A stretch of 37,040 bases of DNA, from the NCBI GenBank assembly GCA_030605795.1, contig JAUWHR010000051.1, positions 1-37,040 of the forward strand, in the 5' to 3' direction. The position numbers and the translations under genes were made by a program. Under the pieces are notes generated by a model. It saw only the letters and a list, made by a program, of their open reading frames with translations. It made no database searches and was not told the DNA's origin. This stretch comes from Anaerolineae bacterium. GTDB taxonomy: Bacteria; Chloroflexota; Anaerolineae; Anaerolineales; E44-bin32. Positions 7,528-14,736 of this stretch are shown in pieces (position 1 is the first letter of the stretch; each line of letters opens with the position of its first letter).

Positions 7528-8520
7528 ATGGGTAGGTCGTTTTCACATCAACCGTATCTTGATTGGCAGGCGGATCGTATTGAGCAAGCCCTATCCTCGC
7601 TTGATCTCCCAGCGCGCGTCCAAGGTGGCCAAATAGGAAAACATTGGGTTCGTTATCGCCTTGCCCCAGTGTCCGGAACGAGAGCGGATCAGGTCACGCT
7701 CGCGGCTGAAGCGGTAGCGGATGCGATTGGGGTTGCCGGATTGCGTATCGCCGAGCAGCCCCTGGGTTTGGCGATTGACGTCCCCCTAGATCAAGGTGCT
7801 GAGCTGCGGTTGCTACCTTTGATGCATTCTTTGCCAGGGCTCTCGGTGTTGACTGCCGTAGTTGGGATGCTGACCACAGGGACCCCTCTCATCCTCAACT
7901 TGACTAAACGATCAACCTGGAACTTGCTTATTACCGCGCCCAGGGGTTACGGCAAATCCGAACTCATTCGCACGCTGATGATCTCGCTCGCGCTCACCAG
8001 CAGGCGGTCCCAATTACTTATGTTGGGAATTGACATTGGTGGACGCGAGTTGGCGGTGCTTGAGTCATTACCTCACGCTTTAAAGGACTTGGCAACCGAG
8101 CCAGGATATGCCGCCGAGCTGCTAATCTGGCTTGCGGAGGAAGTCGAAAGGCGGTTGTCTTCCGGTGTTGCCAGCCCACATGTGGTCCTGGTGGTCGATG
8201 ATCTTGGATGGCTTGCTAGCCGACGGGAGGTGGAGGCTATCTCCGCACTGACCCGGATCGCTCGTCATGGGGTAGATGCAGGTGTGCATTTCCTTGCCGC
8301 TTCACAGACTGGCACACATTCAGCATTGCGTGGCTTACTTGATAGTCGTGGGTTGGTTGAGGTCGGTCCAATTGAAAATAGAAAAGACCTAGGGAAGGTG
8401 ATGATCGGTAGATTCCAATTCGCGTCCGGCGTCGATATCGATGTCGCTGATGTCGCATGGTTGAGCCTGCATGACCTGGATACTGCCGCGAGGTTGGCGT
8501 GCCCCCACTGGCCGATTTAG
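7528..8520 (+). CDS. Small FtsK/SpoIIIE-like motor ATPase
   Basis: The 330-residue product aligns by eye with the soluble motor part of FtsK/SpoIIIE translocases. It has the alpha-beta lead-in KHWVRYRLAPVSGTR and LGLAIDVP. Walker A APRGYGKS is at 137-144, a family-like segment GIDIGGRELAVLESLPH follows, then Walker B VVLVVDDL (219-226) and the AASQT sensor (about 257-261). There is no N-terminal membrane region and no C-terminal gamma domain, so it is not the division translocase. It is the first gene of the LexA-box operon. The next gene encodes a small membrane protein that could anchor it. It may translocate or remodel DNA during damage, but the substrate is unknown. Confidence 0.82.
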   Translation: MGRSFSHQPYLDWQADRIEQALSSLDLPARVQGGQIGKHWVRYRLAPVSGTRADQVTLAAEAVADAIGVAGLRIAEQPLGLAIDVPLDQGAELRLLPLMHSLPGLSVLTAVVGMLTTGTPLILNLTKRSTWNLLITAPRGYGKSELIRTLMISLALTSRRSQLLMLGIDIGGRELAVLESLPHALKDLATEPGYAAELLIWLAEEVERRLSSGVASPHVVLVVDDLGWLASRREVEAISALTRIARHGVDAGVHFLAASQTGTHSALRGLLDSRGLVEVGPIENRKDLGKVMIGRFQFASGVDIDVADVAWLSLHDLDTAARLACPHWPI

Positions 8521-8530
8521 AGGTCACTCG

Positions 8531-8911
8531 ATGATCCGTCAGCTGTCCCGTGCATTGAGTGGTTTGGCGCTGTCTGTCCTGGTCATATACCTCATGTTGC
8601 ATATCTTTGTCTGGCATCATGCGGAAATTTCCACCTTCCAGGCCCGAGTCGAGGCCTTGCTACTGGGTATCTCTGTGACCCTGCTGGCCACCTTGGTGGC
8701 GTCAATTGTCCGTCTCAAGCTGAAGCGAACACTTGAAACCACGCGAATTGAAGAACGGGTAATCCGATTCATTTCATTTGAGGGTGAAGTTGATGAATAC
8801 ATAGGCGATGTATCGGTGACTGCTTACACTCAGCGACCTGATGTGTCTAAGAGAGAGTATGTCCAGGTTGAAGTCTTGCCTGTGTTGGAACCGGTTGAGG
8901 AGGTAGTTTGA
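8531..8911 (+). CDS. Two-helix membrane protein of the SOS cassette
   Basis: The 126-residue protein has two predicted transmembrane helices (about 10-29 and 41-62), separated by a short loop. A charged cytosolic-type tail follows (KLKRTLETTRIEERVIRF), ending acidic. The ATG at 8531 is preferred over an upstream in-frame ATG at 8471, which lies inside the ftsK-like gene. GAGG sits just before it and overlaps the preceding stop. Its last base overlaps the start of the next gene. I recognise no family. It could tether the FtsK-like motor to the membrane; this is inference from gene order only. Confidence 0.75.
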   Translation: MIRQLSRALSGLALSVLVIYLMLHIFVWHHAEISTFQARVEALLLGISVTLLATLVASIVRLKLKRTLETTRIEERVIRFISFEGEVDEYIGDVSVTAYTQRPDVSKREYVQVEVLPVLEPVEEVV

Positions 8912-9183
8912 TGAACGCCTTTGGGTTTGGGGAATTGGTGCGAATGGCGCCGTCGGCTCGAGGGATATTGCCCATCGAGTTCACCTGGCGTGGACGGAGG
9001 CATCGAGTGCAGAGGGTTGAAAGTTACCGCGTGGAGAATCGGCGCCGGCGGACTGGCGTAGTTCAGCGCAGGTTCTACCACCTGCGAACGGTGAGTGGGA
9101 TGCGTTGCCTGCTCTCGCAAGATGTTGCTCGCGACATATGGCATTTGGAGCATGTGCTCGTCAGCCAGGGAGGTGAACGGTGA
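8911..9183 (+). CDS. DUF6504-like small protein of the SOS cassette
   Basis: The 90-residue protein carries the pattern PIEFTWRGRRHRVQRVESYR, later FYHLRT and then IWHLEHV. This resembles the DUF6504 domain, which I recall as a small domain found in or beside ImuB-type mutasome polymerases and DnaE2. The assignment is by eye and uncertain. The ATG at 8911 overlaps the previous stop (TGATG), with AGGAGG upstream. Translational coupling on both sides makes it part of one operon. If the family call holds, the cassette is linked to damage-induced DNA synthesis. Confidence 0.62.
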   Translation: MNAFGFGELVRMAPSARGILPIEFTWRGRRHRVQRVESYRVENRRRRTGVVQRRFYHLRTVSGMRCLLSQDVARDIWHLEHVLVSQGGER

Positions 9184-9464
9184 AGGTTGGAATGCTGTGG
9201 TTTGATGGTGATCTTAAGCTTGACCTGCGGGTGCGAATCGAGCGTGCGGCGATGTACTACCAAAACAAGTACGGACGGTCGCCCAACATGTGTGTCATCC
9301 ATCCTGATACAGCGGGTGAAAACCCTCCGGGGCAAGTGACCGGGATGGAGGTAAGGACCAGCGGCTCAGTCCTGCTCAACCACTTCTGGCTTGGGATTGA
9401 GGACCAAGCGCAGGCTTTGCGCAGATCGATGAGGGTTGCTGCCCGAGGTTGTACACAGCCTTGA
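9180..9464 (+). CDS. Unknown small protein, last gene of the SOS cassette
   Basis: The 94-residue protein is not recognised. It reads KVGMLWFDGD at the start, then a basic helix-like stretch RIERAAMYYQNKYGR, a His/Cys-containing MCVIHPD and a conserved-looking VLLNHFWLGIE. The GTG start at 9180 overlaps the previous stop (GTGA) and has AGGGAGG six bases upstream, which is strong support. No membrane segment or signal peptide is seen. It ends 24 bases before the convergent holA. Confidence 0.7.
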   Translation: MKVGMLWFDGDLKLDLRVRIERAAMYYQNKYGRSPNMCVIHPDTAGENPPGQVTGMEVRTSGSVLLNHFWLGIEDQAQALRRSMRVAARGCTQP

Positions 9465-9488
9465 TGGCGGGTAGATGGAACAGCAGGG

Positions 9489-10493
9489 TTAATTAGAAAG
9501 GGTAGCGATCAGATTATCTAGCTCAACCTCAACGTAAGCCTGACCGGTCTTGGTGGCCAGGTCTATCGTTAGGAGTTTGTGGTAGATGCGCTCCAGGTCG
9601 GCGAGCGAGAAATTGCGGGCCTGGGCGCTTACCTTGTCCACTACGAAAGGGTGTACCCGCAGGACTTGTTGGGTATTCAGACCGAGATCGAGTGCCTCAC
9701 GCGCCTGTAGGAGTAACCGAAATTGCCTCACGATCATCGCGAACGCGTATTTTGGGTCTTTGTCCTCTAATAATCGTCGCAGTAGTTGGAGTGCTTCTTG
9801 ACCTCTGCGTTGACCTAGAGCATCAACCATTGCGAAGACATCACTTTGGCCATGAAAAGGGGTAAGACGTTCGACATCGTTGGTCTCAATAGGGCGCTTG
9901 CGATCAACATAGTCGAGAAGCTTAGTGAGTTCTTGGTTTGCGAGATAGAGATCCTCTGCGACCAATTCAGCTAATAGATGAGCGGCGGTAGGTTCTATCT
10001 CTCCGCCAAGGGACTTACAACGTTTCATCAGCCAATGTAGAAAAGCACTACTTTTAGGGCTAGAACACTTTCGGATATATGCCTTGTTAGGATTCGCCTC
10101 CGCCCATTGGTAGAAGGGCGAGCGTTTCTTAAAGTTATCCTCTTTCTTACTGCTCTGGAGTTCAGCGTACTCGATAAGGACCACCGCAGTGCTCTCGGGT
10201 AGGTCATTTAGCAGCCTAAAGAAACGCTCCTTTCGTTTACCGTCCCAAGATTTGTCCTGTGACAGCCGTTCTACGTTATCCACGACAACTAGGCGGCGAT
10301 GAGCGAGGAATGGCATGGCTGCACAGGCTTCTTCCAGCGCTCCCAGATTCAGACCCACGGCAGAGAATCGCTGGGTGTTCATATCAGCCGTGGTGGGGTC
10401 TCCTAGCTTCTCACGTAGCTGGTTGATAACCTCGGCGATGGCAAATTCATCGTCGCCGTAAAATAAATAAACGGTATAAGCGGGGCGATCCAT
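9489..10493 (-). CDS. holA: DNA polymerase III subunit delta
   Basis: Delta is the clamp-loader subunit that opens the beta sliding clamp. The 334-residue length and the start AYTVYLFYGDDEFAIAEVINQLR are typical of HolA. So are the segment MPFLAHRRLVVVDNVERL, the phrase STAVVLIEY, and the C-terminal helical collar region ending in a short KTGQAYVEVELDNLI. No P-loop is expected in delta. It follows the DUF6391-like gene after a single base, so they form one transcript. The partner subunit delta-prime (holB) is encoded nearby, divergently, at 11472. Confidence 0.92.
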   Translation of the reverse strand: MDRPAYTVYLFYGDDEFAIAEVINQLREKLGDPTTADMNTQRFSAVGLNLGALEEACAAMPFLAHRRLVVVDNVERLSQDKSWDGKRKERFFRLLNDLPESTAVVLIEYAELQSSKKEDNFKKRSPFYQWAEANPNKAYIRKCSSPKSSAFLHWLMKRCKSLGGEIEPTAAHLLAELVAEDLYLANQELTKLLDYVDRKRPIETNDVERLTPFHGQSDVFAMVDALGQRRGQEALQLLRRLLEDKDPKYAFAMIVRQFRLLLQAREALDLGLNTQQVLRVHPFVVDKVSAQARNFSLADLERIYHKLLTIDLATKTGQAYVEVELDNLIATLSN

Positions 10494-10494
10494 A

Positions 10495-11019
10495 TTAGTT
10501 TCTAGTCAGCACGCGATGGATCTTTACCCGATCGCTGCGGAGGGAATGGACCGATAAAACCTCCAGCGGTCCTGGGTCAGGCTGAGTGGTCAGGTGTTGC
10601 TGGGCAGCTCTACCAAGTGGTTGGGAGATGATCAAAGCGAGTGTTGAAACCGCGATGGCTAGTGGTAGGCGCTCCAGGCGCTCGCGCCAACTCTCGTCTT
10701 TGCTCCCGAACAAGGAGAAGAAGGAAGCCATGCCAGTTAATATTCCACTGGTAACAAGGTTGGTACCGCAATTGGGGTGGATAGCCAGGGAGTGCTCGCC
10801 GCCCCGCAGCCGCGCTAGCCCCTCGTCGACAGCCTGTCGCAACGCTTCCGTAGGTACCTGGCCATATAGATAGAAACCCTGGCGATCCGATCTGCCAATG
10901 AGGGTGGTATTAGGGAAGCGCTCGCTAAGCACGTTGATCGTGGCGTGCTCGAGACCGTGATTGCGACGGATTCGAGAAAGGGCGTGAAGACTCAAGCGCT
11001 GCTGGAAAAAATAGGACAT
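10495..11019 (-). CDS. DUF6391-like membrane-associated protein
   Basis: The 174-residue protein has RNHGLEHATINVLSE, GRSDRQGFYLYGQV, RLRGGEHSLAIHPNCGTN and two hydrophobic segments (about 107-120 and 136-155). I associate this pattern with DUF6391, an uncharacterised family. The conserved His, Glu and Cys in HGLEHAT and HPNCGTN suggest a metal or catalytic site, which is inference. GAGGAG upstream supports the ATG. It lies one base from holA and is co-transcribed with it. The functional link to replication is unknown. Confidence 0.72.
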   Translation of the reverse strand: MSYFFQQRLSLHALSRIRRNHGLEHATINVLSERFPNTTLIGRSDRQGFYLYGQVPTEALRQAVDEGLARLRGGEHSLAIHPNCGTNLVTSGILTGMASFFSLFGSKDESWRERLERLPLAIAVSTLALIISQPLGRAAQQHLTTQPDPGPLEVLSVHSLRSDRVKIHRVLTRN

Positions 11020-11033
11020 CCTGCTCCTCGGGC

Positions 11034-11297
11034 TTGGTGTGGATTGATTATACCCTGATGATGGGAAGTCGCTATGATGTGCTCGACCGCGTCACGCTGA
11101 GCGAACTGGCAACGTATCAAGCGGAAGTAGAGGCTGGAATATCCCACCACTGGCGCAAGGATAAGGTCACTATAGACCAGGAACGGATCAATGTGAAAAG
11201 CAGCCGAAGGTTGGGACATGATCCAGAATTACCTGTCCATGGAATTACCCAACAAGATTTGCGTTATTTGCGAGAATTATTATGGTTGTCATTCTGA
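11034..11297 (+). CDS. Possible small hypothetical protein
   Basis: An 87-codon frame with protein-like composition (TLSELATYQAEVEAG, then QQDLRYLRELLW) fills the gap between two divergent genes. No good ribosome site precedes the GTG start, and its last codons and stop fall inside the palindromic repeat at 11287. It may be a decayed gene end or chance. I recognise no family. Confidence 0.3.
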   Translation: MVWIDYTLMMGSRYDVLDRVTLSELATYQAEVEAGISHHWRKDKVTIDQERINVKSSRRLGHDPELPVHGITQQDLRYLRELLWLSF

Positions 11298-11367
11298 GCG
11301 CAGCGAAGAATCTCGCCTACAAGTAGCCGGGAGACTCTTCGCTCCGCAAGCACCGCTCAGAGTGACA
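11287..11367. repeat. Dispersed palindromic repeat (TCATTCTGAGCG type)
   Basis: The element opens with TGTCATTCTGAGCG, continues with an AGCGAAGAATCTC unit, and is mirrored by GAGACTCTTCGCT and CTCAGAGTGACA. The two halves form a long imperfect hairpin. This family is a familiar intergenic repeat in many bacterial genomes. It lies in the leader region before holB and closes the small frame at 11034. No gene is seen between its end and the holB promoter. Confidence 0.75.
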
Positions 11368-11435
11368 TATTCCGTTCGGTTGCGGCTGGAGGCCGCGCTA
11401 TGTATGGATGTTCGCAGAGGAAAACCGCGCCGACC

Positions 11436-11465
11436 TTGTGTTTGAGCAGGGGGATGGGCTAGAAT
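11436..11465 (+). promoter_or_regulatory. holB promoter, probable leaderless start
   Basis: TTGTGT (11436-11441) and TAGAAT (11460-11465) are 18 bases apart. The -10 ends six bases before the holB ATG, so transcription would start at the ATG itself. No ribosome site precedes the gene. The same -10 spacing is seen before the kinase (32271) and the PBP-like gene (23742). Confidence 0.5.
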
Positions 11466-11471
11466 CGGGGC

Positions 11472-12569
11472 ATGGCTTGGGATATGATCGGTCACCAATG
11501 GGCTATTAATTTACTTTCCCAGCAATTAGCGAACAGGAAGGTGCGGCACGCTTATCTCTTCACTGGTCCAGATGCGGTTGGAAAGCGTACCTTGGCGTTG
11601 CGTTTTGCGCAGGCGCTGAACTGCGAGGCACCGCCAGCCCCCGGAGAAACCTGTGGAGAATGCCGTGCCTGCAGAATGATCCCAACGATGAAGTATCCCG
11701 ATTTGCATGTTGTCGAGGTTGGTAAGCTCGACAGTAAGCTGGAGATCAAATCGGATCTTCATATTGTAAAGGGCAAATATAGAGACGGTACTCAGGATAT
11801 AAACCGGGTAAGTAGTAAGGTGAAAGTAAAGCAAATCCGCCTCTTGCAGCGTAAGCTGGCACTAGCGCCGTATGAGGGCCGCTGGCGGGTAGCGTTGTTG
11901 CTGCGCTTCTGGGAGGCTAGTAGCAATGCTGCTAATGCGCTACTGAAAACGCTCGAGGAGCCAGCCCCACAGGTAGTGCTGTTGCTTACCGCCCGATCAG
12001 CGGAGTCACTATTTCCCACCATCGTCTCGCGTTGTGAGGTGATTCCATTACGAGCCCTTGCCCGGGCTGAACTAGAGGCGGGGTTGGTAGCCAGGGGAAT
12101 ATCAGATGATAGAGCCAACTTATTGTCCGGGTTGGCTGCCGGTCGGCCGGGATGGGCGCTCCAATTGGCAAAGGACCCAGAGCAGCTGGAGCGACGAGCA
12201 GCGCTCCTTGAGGACCTATTTTCACTTTTAGGAAAGAACCGAGGCGAACGTTTTAACTACGCGGCTATGTTTAAACCATCAAAGAGAAAAAGTCTACATA
12301 AGGTACGAGAGCGAGCGGTTGAGACGTTAGAGACCTGGCTCAGCTTGTGGCGCGATGTCATGATCATCGTCTTTGGTGCGAGAGCTTCGGGGCAAAACCC
12401 GGACCGGAGATCAGACATGGAGCGTTTGGCTTCTGACATTGATCCAGTGCAGGTCGTTAACGCCGTTCAGGCGACGAGGCGTACGTTGCAGGCGATACAT
12501 CAATACTCCAACGTTCAACTAGCGATGGAGACGCTTATGCTTGATCTGCCGAGATTATCAAATAGATAA
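11472..12569 (+). CDS. holB: DNA polymerase III subunit delta-prime
   Basis: Delta-prime is the structural AAA+ subunit of the clamp loader. The 365-residue protein starts MIGHQWAINLLSQQL and has a P-loop-like GPDAVGKRT (32-40). A zinc module follows (C51, C61, C64, C67), then LLKTLEEPAPQVVLLLTA and the family motif PTIVSRCEVIPLR. The length is normal. A somewhat enlarged segment after the zinc module (KLDSKLEIKSDLHIVKGK) fits homologues in which this loop precedes the VKQIRLLQ helix. The ATG lies six bases from a -10 element and lacks a ribosome site, so a leaderless message is likely. Confidence 0.93.
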   Translation: MAWDMIGHQWAINLLSQQLANRKVRHAYLFTGPDAVGKRTLALRFAQALNCEAPPAPGETCGECRACRMIPTMKYPDLHVVEVGKLDSKLEIKSDLHIVKGKYRDGTQDINRVSSKVKVKQIRLLQRKLALAPYEGRWRVALLLRFWEASSNAANALLKTLEEPAPQVVLLLTARSAESLFPTIVSRCEVIPLRALARAELEAGLVARGISDDRANLLSGLAAGRPGWALQLAKDPEQLERRAALLEDLFSLLGKNRGERFNYAAMFKPSKRKSLHKVRERAVETLETWLSLWRDVMIIVFGARASGQNPDRRSDMERLASDIDPVQVVNAVQATRRTLQAIHQYSNVQLAMETLMLDLPRLSNR

Positions 12570-12693
12570 GAAATAGCTGGGTCCGGTAAGGACTCCATTA
12601 TAAGTCGAGCGGCCGCTGGAATAATACGGACGCGAATTCATGAATCTCGACCTCTTTATAGGCTTAAGTTGTATCCGGTTCTTATGAGGAGAT

Positions 12694-12954
12694 TTAACGG
12701 GGCTCAACTACCAATCGGATGGCAGTGCGTTCTTTGCCGTCAATTTCTACCGTGGTGAACTCAGGAATACATACAATGTCCAGGCCGTCCTCCTGCAAGT
12801 AACCGCGAGCGATGGCGACAGCTTTAATGGCTTGATTGACCGCGCCAGCGCCAATTGCCTGGACATCTGCACGGTGATGCTCACGTACAACGCCAGCGAT
12901 TGCGCCGGCAACGGACGAGGTGCGCGACTGGGATGAAACCTTGATGATGGTCAT
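12694..12954 (-). CDS. spoVS: Stage V sporulation protein S homologue
   Basis: The 86-residue product is a near-complete SpoVS: IIKVSSQSRTSSVAGAIAGV, then VQAIGAGAVNQAIKAVAIARG and TVEIDGKERTAIRLVVEPR. SpoVS has an Alba-like fold and occurs widely outside spore formers, where its role is unclear. The start at 12954 is chosen because homologues begin there and GGGAGAAGG lies just before it; upstream in-frame codons look non-coding. A TACAAT -10 candidate lies at 13016-13021 on the reverse strand. The deoxynucleoside kinase lies upstream on the same strand, 100 bases away. Confidence 0.93.
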   Translation of the reverse strand: MTIIKVSSQSRTSSVAGAIAGVVREHHRADVQAIGAGAVNQAIKAVAIARGYLQEDGLDIVCIPEFTTVEIDGKERTAIRLVVEPR

Positions 12955-13054
12955 CGGGCCTTCTCCCTTGGCGGTGGAAACGTGGTCGCCCGATTCAGTA
13001 CTGATATGCACAAGCATTGTACAGGATTCAAATGGGTGAAGCAAGCAATATAGC

Positions 13055-13726
13055 TTAAAGAGGGTGGTTGTTGACGTAAGCAACTTCCGCCGCCTCGAAG
13101 ACAACCTCTTCTTTACCGGCAAGCTTCTCCTGGATTTTAGAGACGATCAGGTCTAAGTGGCTGTTGTGGGCGACATAGTCAAGATCGTCGGATGGAATGG
13201 TCAGAACGGGGCAGAGGGTGAAATTCTCAATCCAAGATTCGTAGAGGATGTTTAGGCGATCCAGATAATCTTGTTGGATCTGCTGCTCGTAATCGCGGCC
13301 TCGTTGTGAAATGCGCTGAATAAGCGTCTTGACTGAGGCGCGCAGGTAGATGACCAGATCAGGTGGGGGTAGAAACTGAGTGAGTACCTGGTAGAGCTCA
13401 CGATAGGTCTGGTAATCCCGCTCATCCATTTGTTTTTGCAGGTGCAGGTTATAAGCGAAAATCTCAGCATCTTCGTATACGCTGCGGTCCTGGATGGCAG
13501 AGGTGGGATGGTCCAACAACTGGTGGTGGGACCTTAGCCGACGGGTGAGGAAAAAGATCTGAGACTGGAATGACCAAGCGTGCATATCGTTATAGAAGTC
13601 TGCCAGGTAAGGGTTTTCACCTACTGGTTCGTAGAAGGGTTCCCAGCCCAGTCGCTCGGACAGCAGTTCGACCAGGGTCGATTTTCCCACACCTATATTA
13701 CCTGAAACGGCGACGAACTTTTTCAT
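13055..13726 (-). CDS. Deoxynucleoside kinase 1
   Basis: This 223-residue enzyme belongs to the dCK/dGK family that phosphorylates salvaged deoxynucleosides with ATP. It has the P-loop GNIGVGKS, the substrate-pocket segment EPVGENPYLADFYND, the catalytic-region DRS in AIQDRSVYED, and the lid arginines in QRISQRGRDYE. The ATG at 13726 is chosen because GGAG lies about ten bases before it; the in-frame TTG at 13741 would contain that site. A second, divergent kinase lies upstream on the same strand, as in Bacillus and lactobacilli where two such kinases are encoded together. Substrate preference cannot be read. Confidence 0.88.
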   Translation of the reverse strand: MKKFVAVSGNIGVGKSTLVELLSERLGWEPFYEPVGENPYLADFYNDMHAWSFQSQIFFLTRRLRSHHQLLDHPTSAIQDRSVYEDAEIFAYNLHLQKQMDERDYQTYRELYQVLTQFLPPPDLVIYLRASVKTLIQRISQRGRDYEQQIQQDYLDRLNILYESWIENFTLCPVLTIPSDDLDYVAHNSHLDLIVSKIQEKLAGKEEVVFEAAEVAYVNNHPL

Positions 13727-13748
13727 GGCAATGCACTCCAACGTGACC

Positions 13749-13992
13749 TCAGGCGACGCTTAGCTTGGCCCTTGCATCAACGAGATCCTGCATGTGATCT
13801 ATGTTTTGTTCCAACTTGTCGGCCCGCGCAGTGGCTGCCACCAGCGAAAGTCTCGTGATCAGCTGTTCCAACCAACATTGGCTGGATACGGGCAACAGAT
13901 CGGATGATGTACCCGGAGATTACATCCCCAACCGTGGCGCGATGATCGGCTGCGCGCCAAGCCAAATAGACCAGTTTCTCTTTGGTGATCAT
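13749..13992 (-). pseudogene. Small gene with an apparent single-base frameshift
   Basis: The ATG at 13992 overlaps the stop of the kinase upstream (ATGA). It opens with a protein-like MITKEKLVYLAWRAADHRATVG. This frame soon degrades to His/Gly/Arg-rich sequence and stops at 13777. The next frame, open from 13919 to a stop at 13749, reads convincingly as coding: LEQLITRLSLVAATARADKL then IDHMQDLVDARAKL. Joining the two by a one-base change between about 13900 and 13925 gives about 80 residues with an amphipathic C-terminal helix. It is either a sequencing error in a real small gene or a recent mutation. I recognise no family. Confidence 0.55.
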
Positions 13993-14636
13993 GACGACTG
14001 CGAACTTTCCTCTAGTGGTAGTTCGGGTTGGAAGGGCGGGATACCAAGTGCGGCTCGGATGCGGTTGGTGATGTGAGCTAAGTGCGATTTGTTAGCGACG
14101 AAGTCGAGCGGGTTGGTATCGATAGATAGTACCGGGCAGGCCGTATGGTCGCTGAAGAACGTCTCATACGCCTGATTGAGATCGTTCATATAAGAGCGCT
14201 CCATAAGCCGTTCGTAAGACCTATCACGCATCGCAATTCGTTGCATGGCGATGTCGGTTTCCACCTTCAAATAGACAATTAAATCAGGGGTAGGAATACG
14301 TTCGGCTAGCGCCTGGTGAACGAGAGTGTAGGTGTCCAACTCATCGCCCTCAAGGTTTAGGTGTGCAAAAATAGCATCTTTTGCAAAGGTGTAATCAGCG
14401 ATTAAATTACTCTTTACCAGAATCTTTGGCACAACATCATGTTGTTGGTGATAGCGGCTTAGTAGAAAGAATATCTGGGTCTGGAAGGCGTAGCGTTTAC
14501 GGTCGGTATAGAAGTTGGAGAGGAATGGGTTCTCCTCGAAGACCTCGAGGAGCAACTCAGCGTCGAAGATCGGTTGAAGCAAACGAGCAAGGGAGGTTTT
14601 ACCTACGCCGATAACACCCTCGATGGCAAGGTACAT
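13989..14636 (-). CDS. Deoxynucleoside kinase 2 (dGK/dAK-like)
   Basis: The 215-residue protein is a second member of the deoxynucleoside kinase family. It has the P-loop EGVIGVGKTS, the pocket segment EVFEENPFLSNFYTDR, RYAFQTQIFFLLSRYHQQ, and the lid MQRIAMRDRSYER. Where kinase 1 has QDRS, this one has ADYTFAKD, as in the dGK-like branch, so the two probably differ in substrate. Its stop overlaps the start of the small gene behind it, so those two are coupled. The pair would supply dNTPs from salvage. The ATG start follows a weak ribosome site. Confidence 0.87.
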   Translation of the reverse strand: MYLAIEGVIGVGKTSLARLLQPIFDAELLLEVFEENPFLSNFYTDRKRYAFQTQIFFLLSRYHQQHDVVPKILVKSNLIADYTFAKDAIFAHLNLEGDELDTYTLVHQALAERIPTPDLIVYLKVETDIAMQRIAMRDRSYERLMERSYMNDLNQAYETFFSDHTACPVLSIDTNPLDFVANKSHLAHITNRIRAALGIPPFQPELPLEESSQSS

Positions 14637-14736
14637 GGCTAAATCCGGTTGATTTGAGATAGTTTTTTATCTGAGGGTAAGGATACTCGTGAAGGTAATT
14701 GGGCGCAACTGGTAGGAGCTAGACAAGCGGCAATCG

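Noticed and set aside
7260-7529. 89-codon reverse frame across the SOS promoter
   Set aside because: It runs through the palindromic repeat and both LexA boxes and has no homology or ribosome site.
12600-12640. NotI-like GCGGCCGC and EcoRI GAATTC sites close together, possible vector sequence
   Set aside because: Flanking sequence shows no polylinker or vector pattern, and the genes on both sides are normal for this genome.
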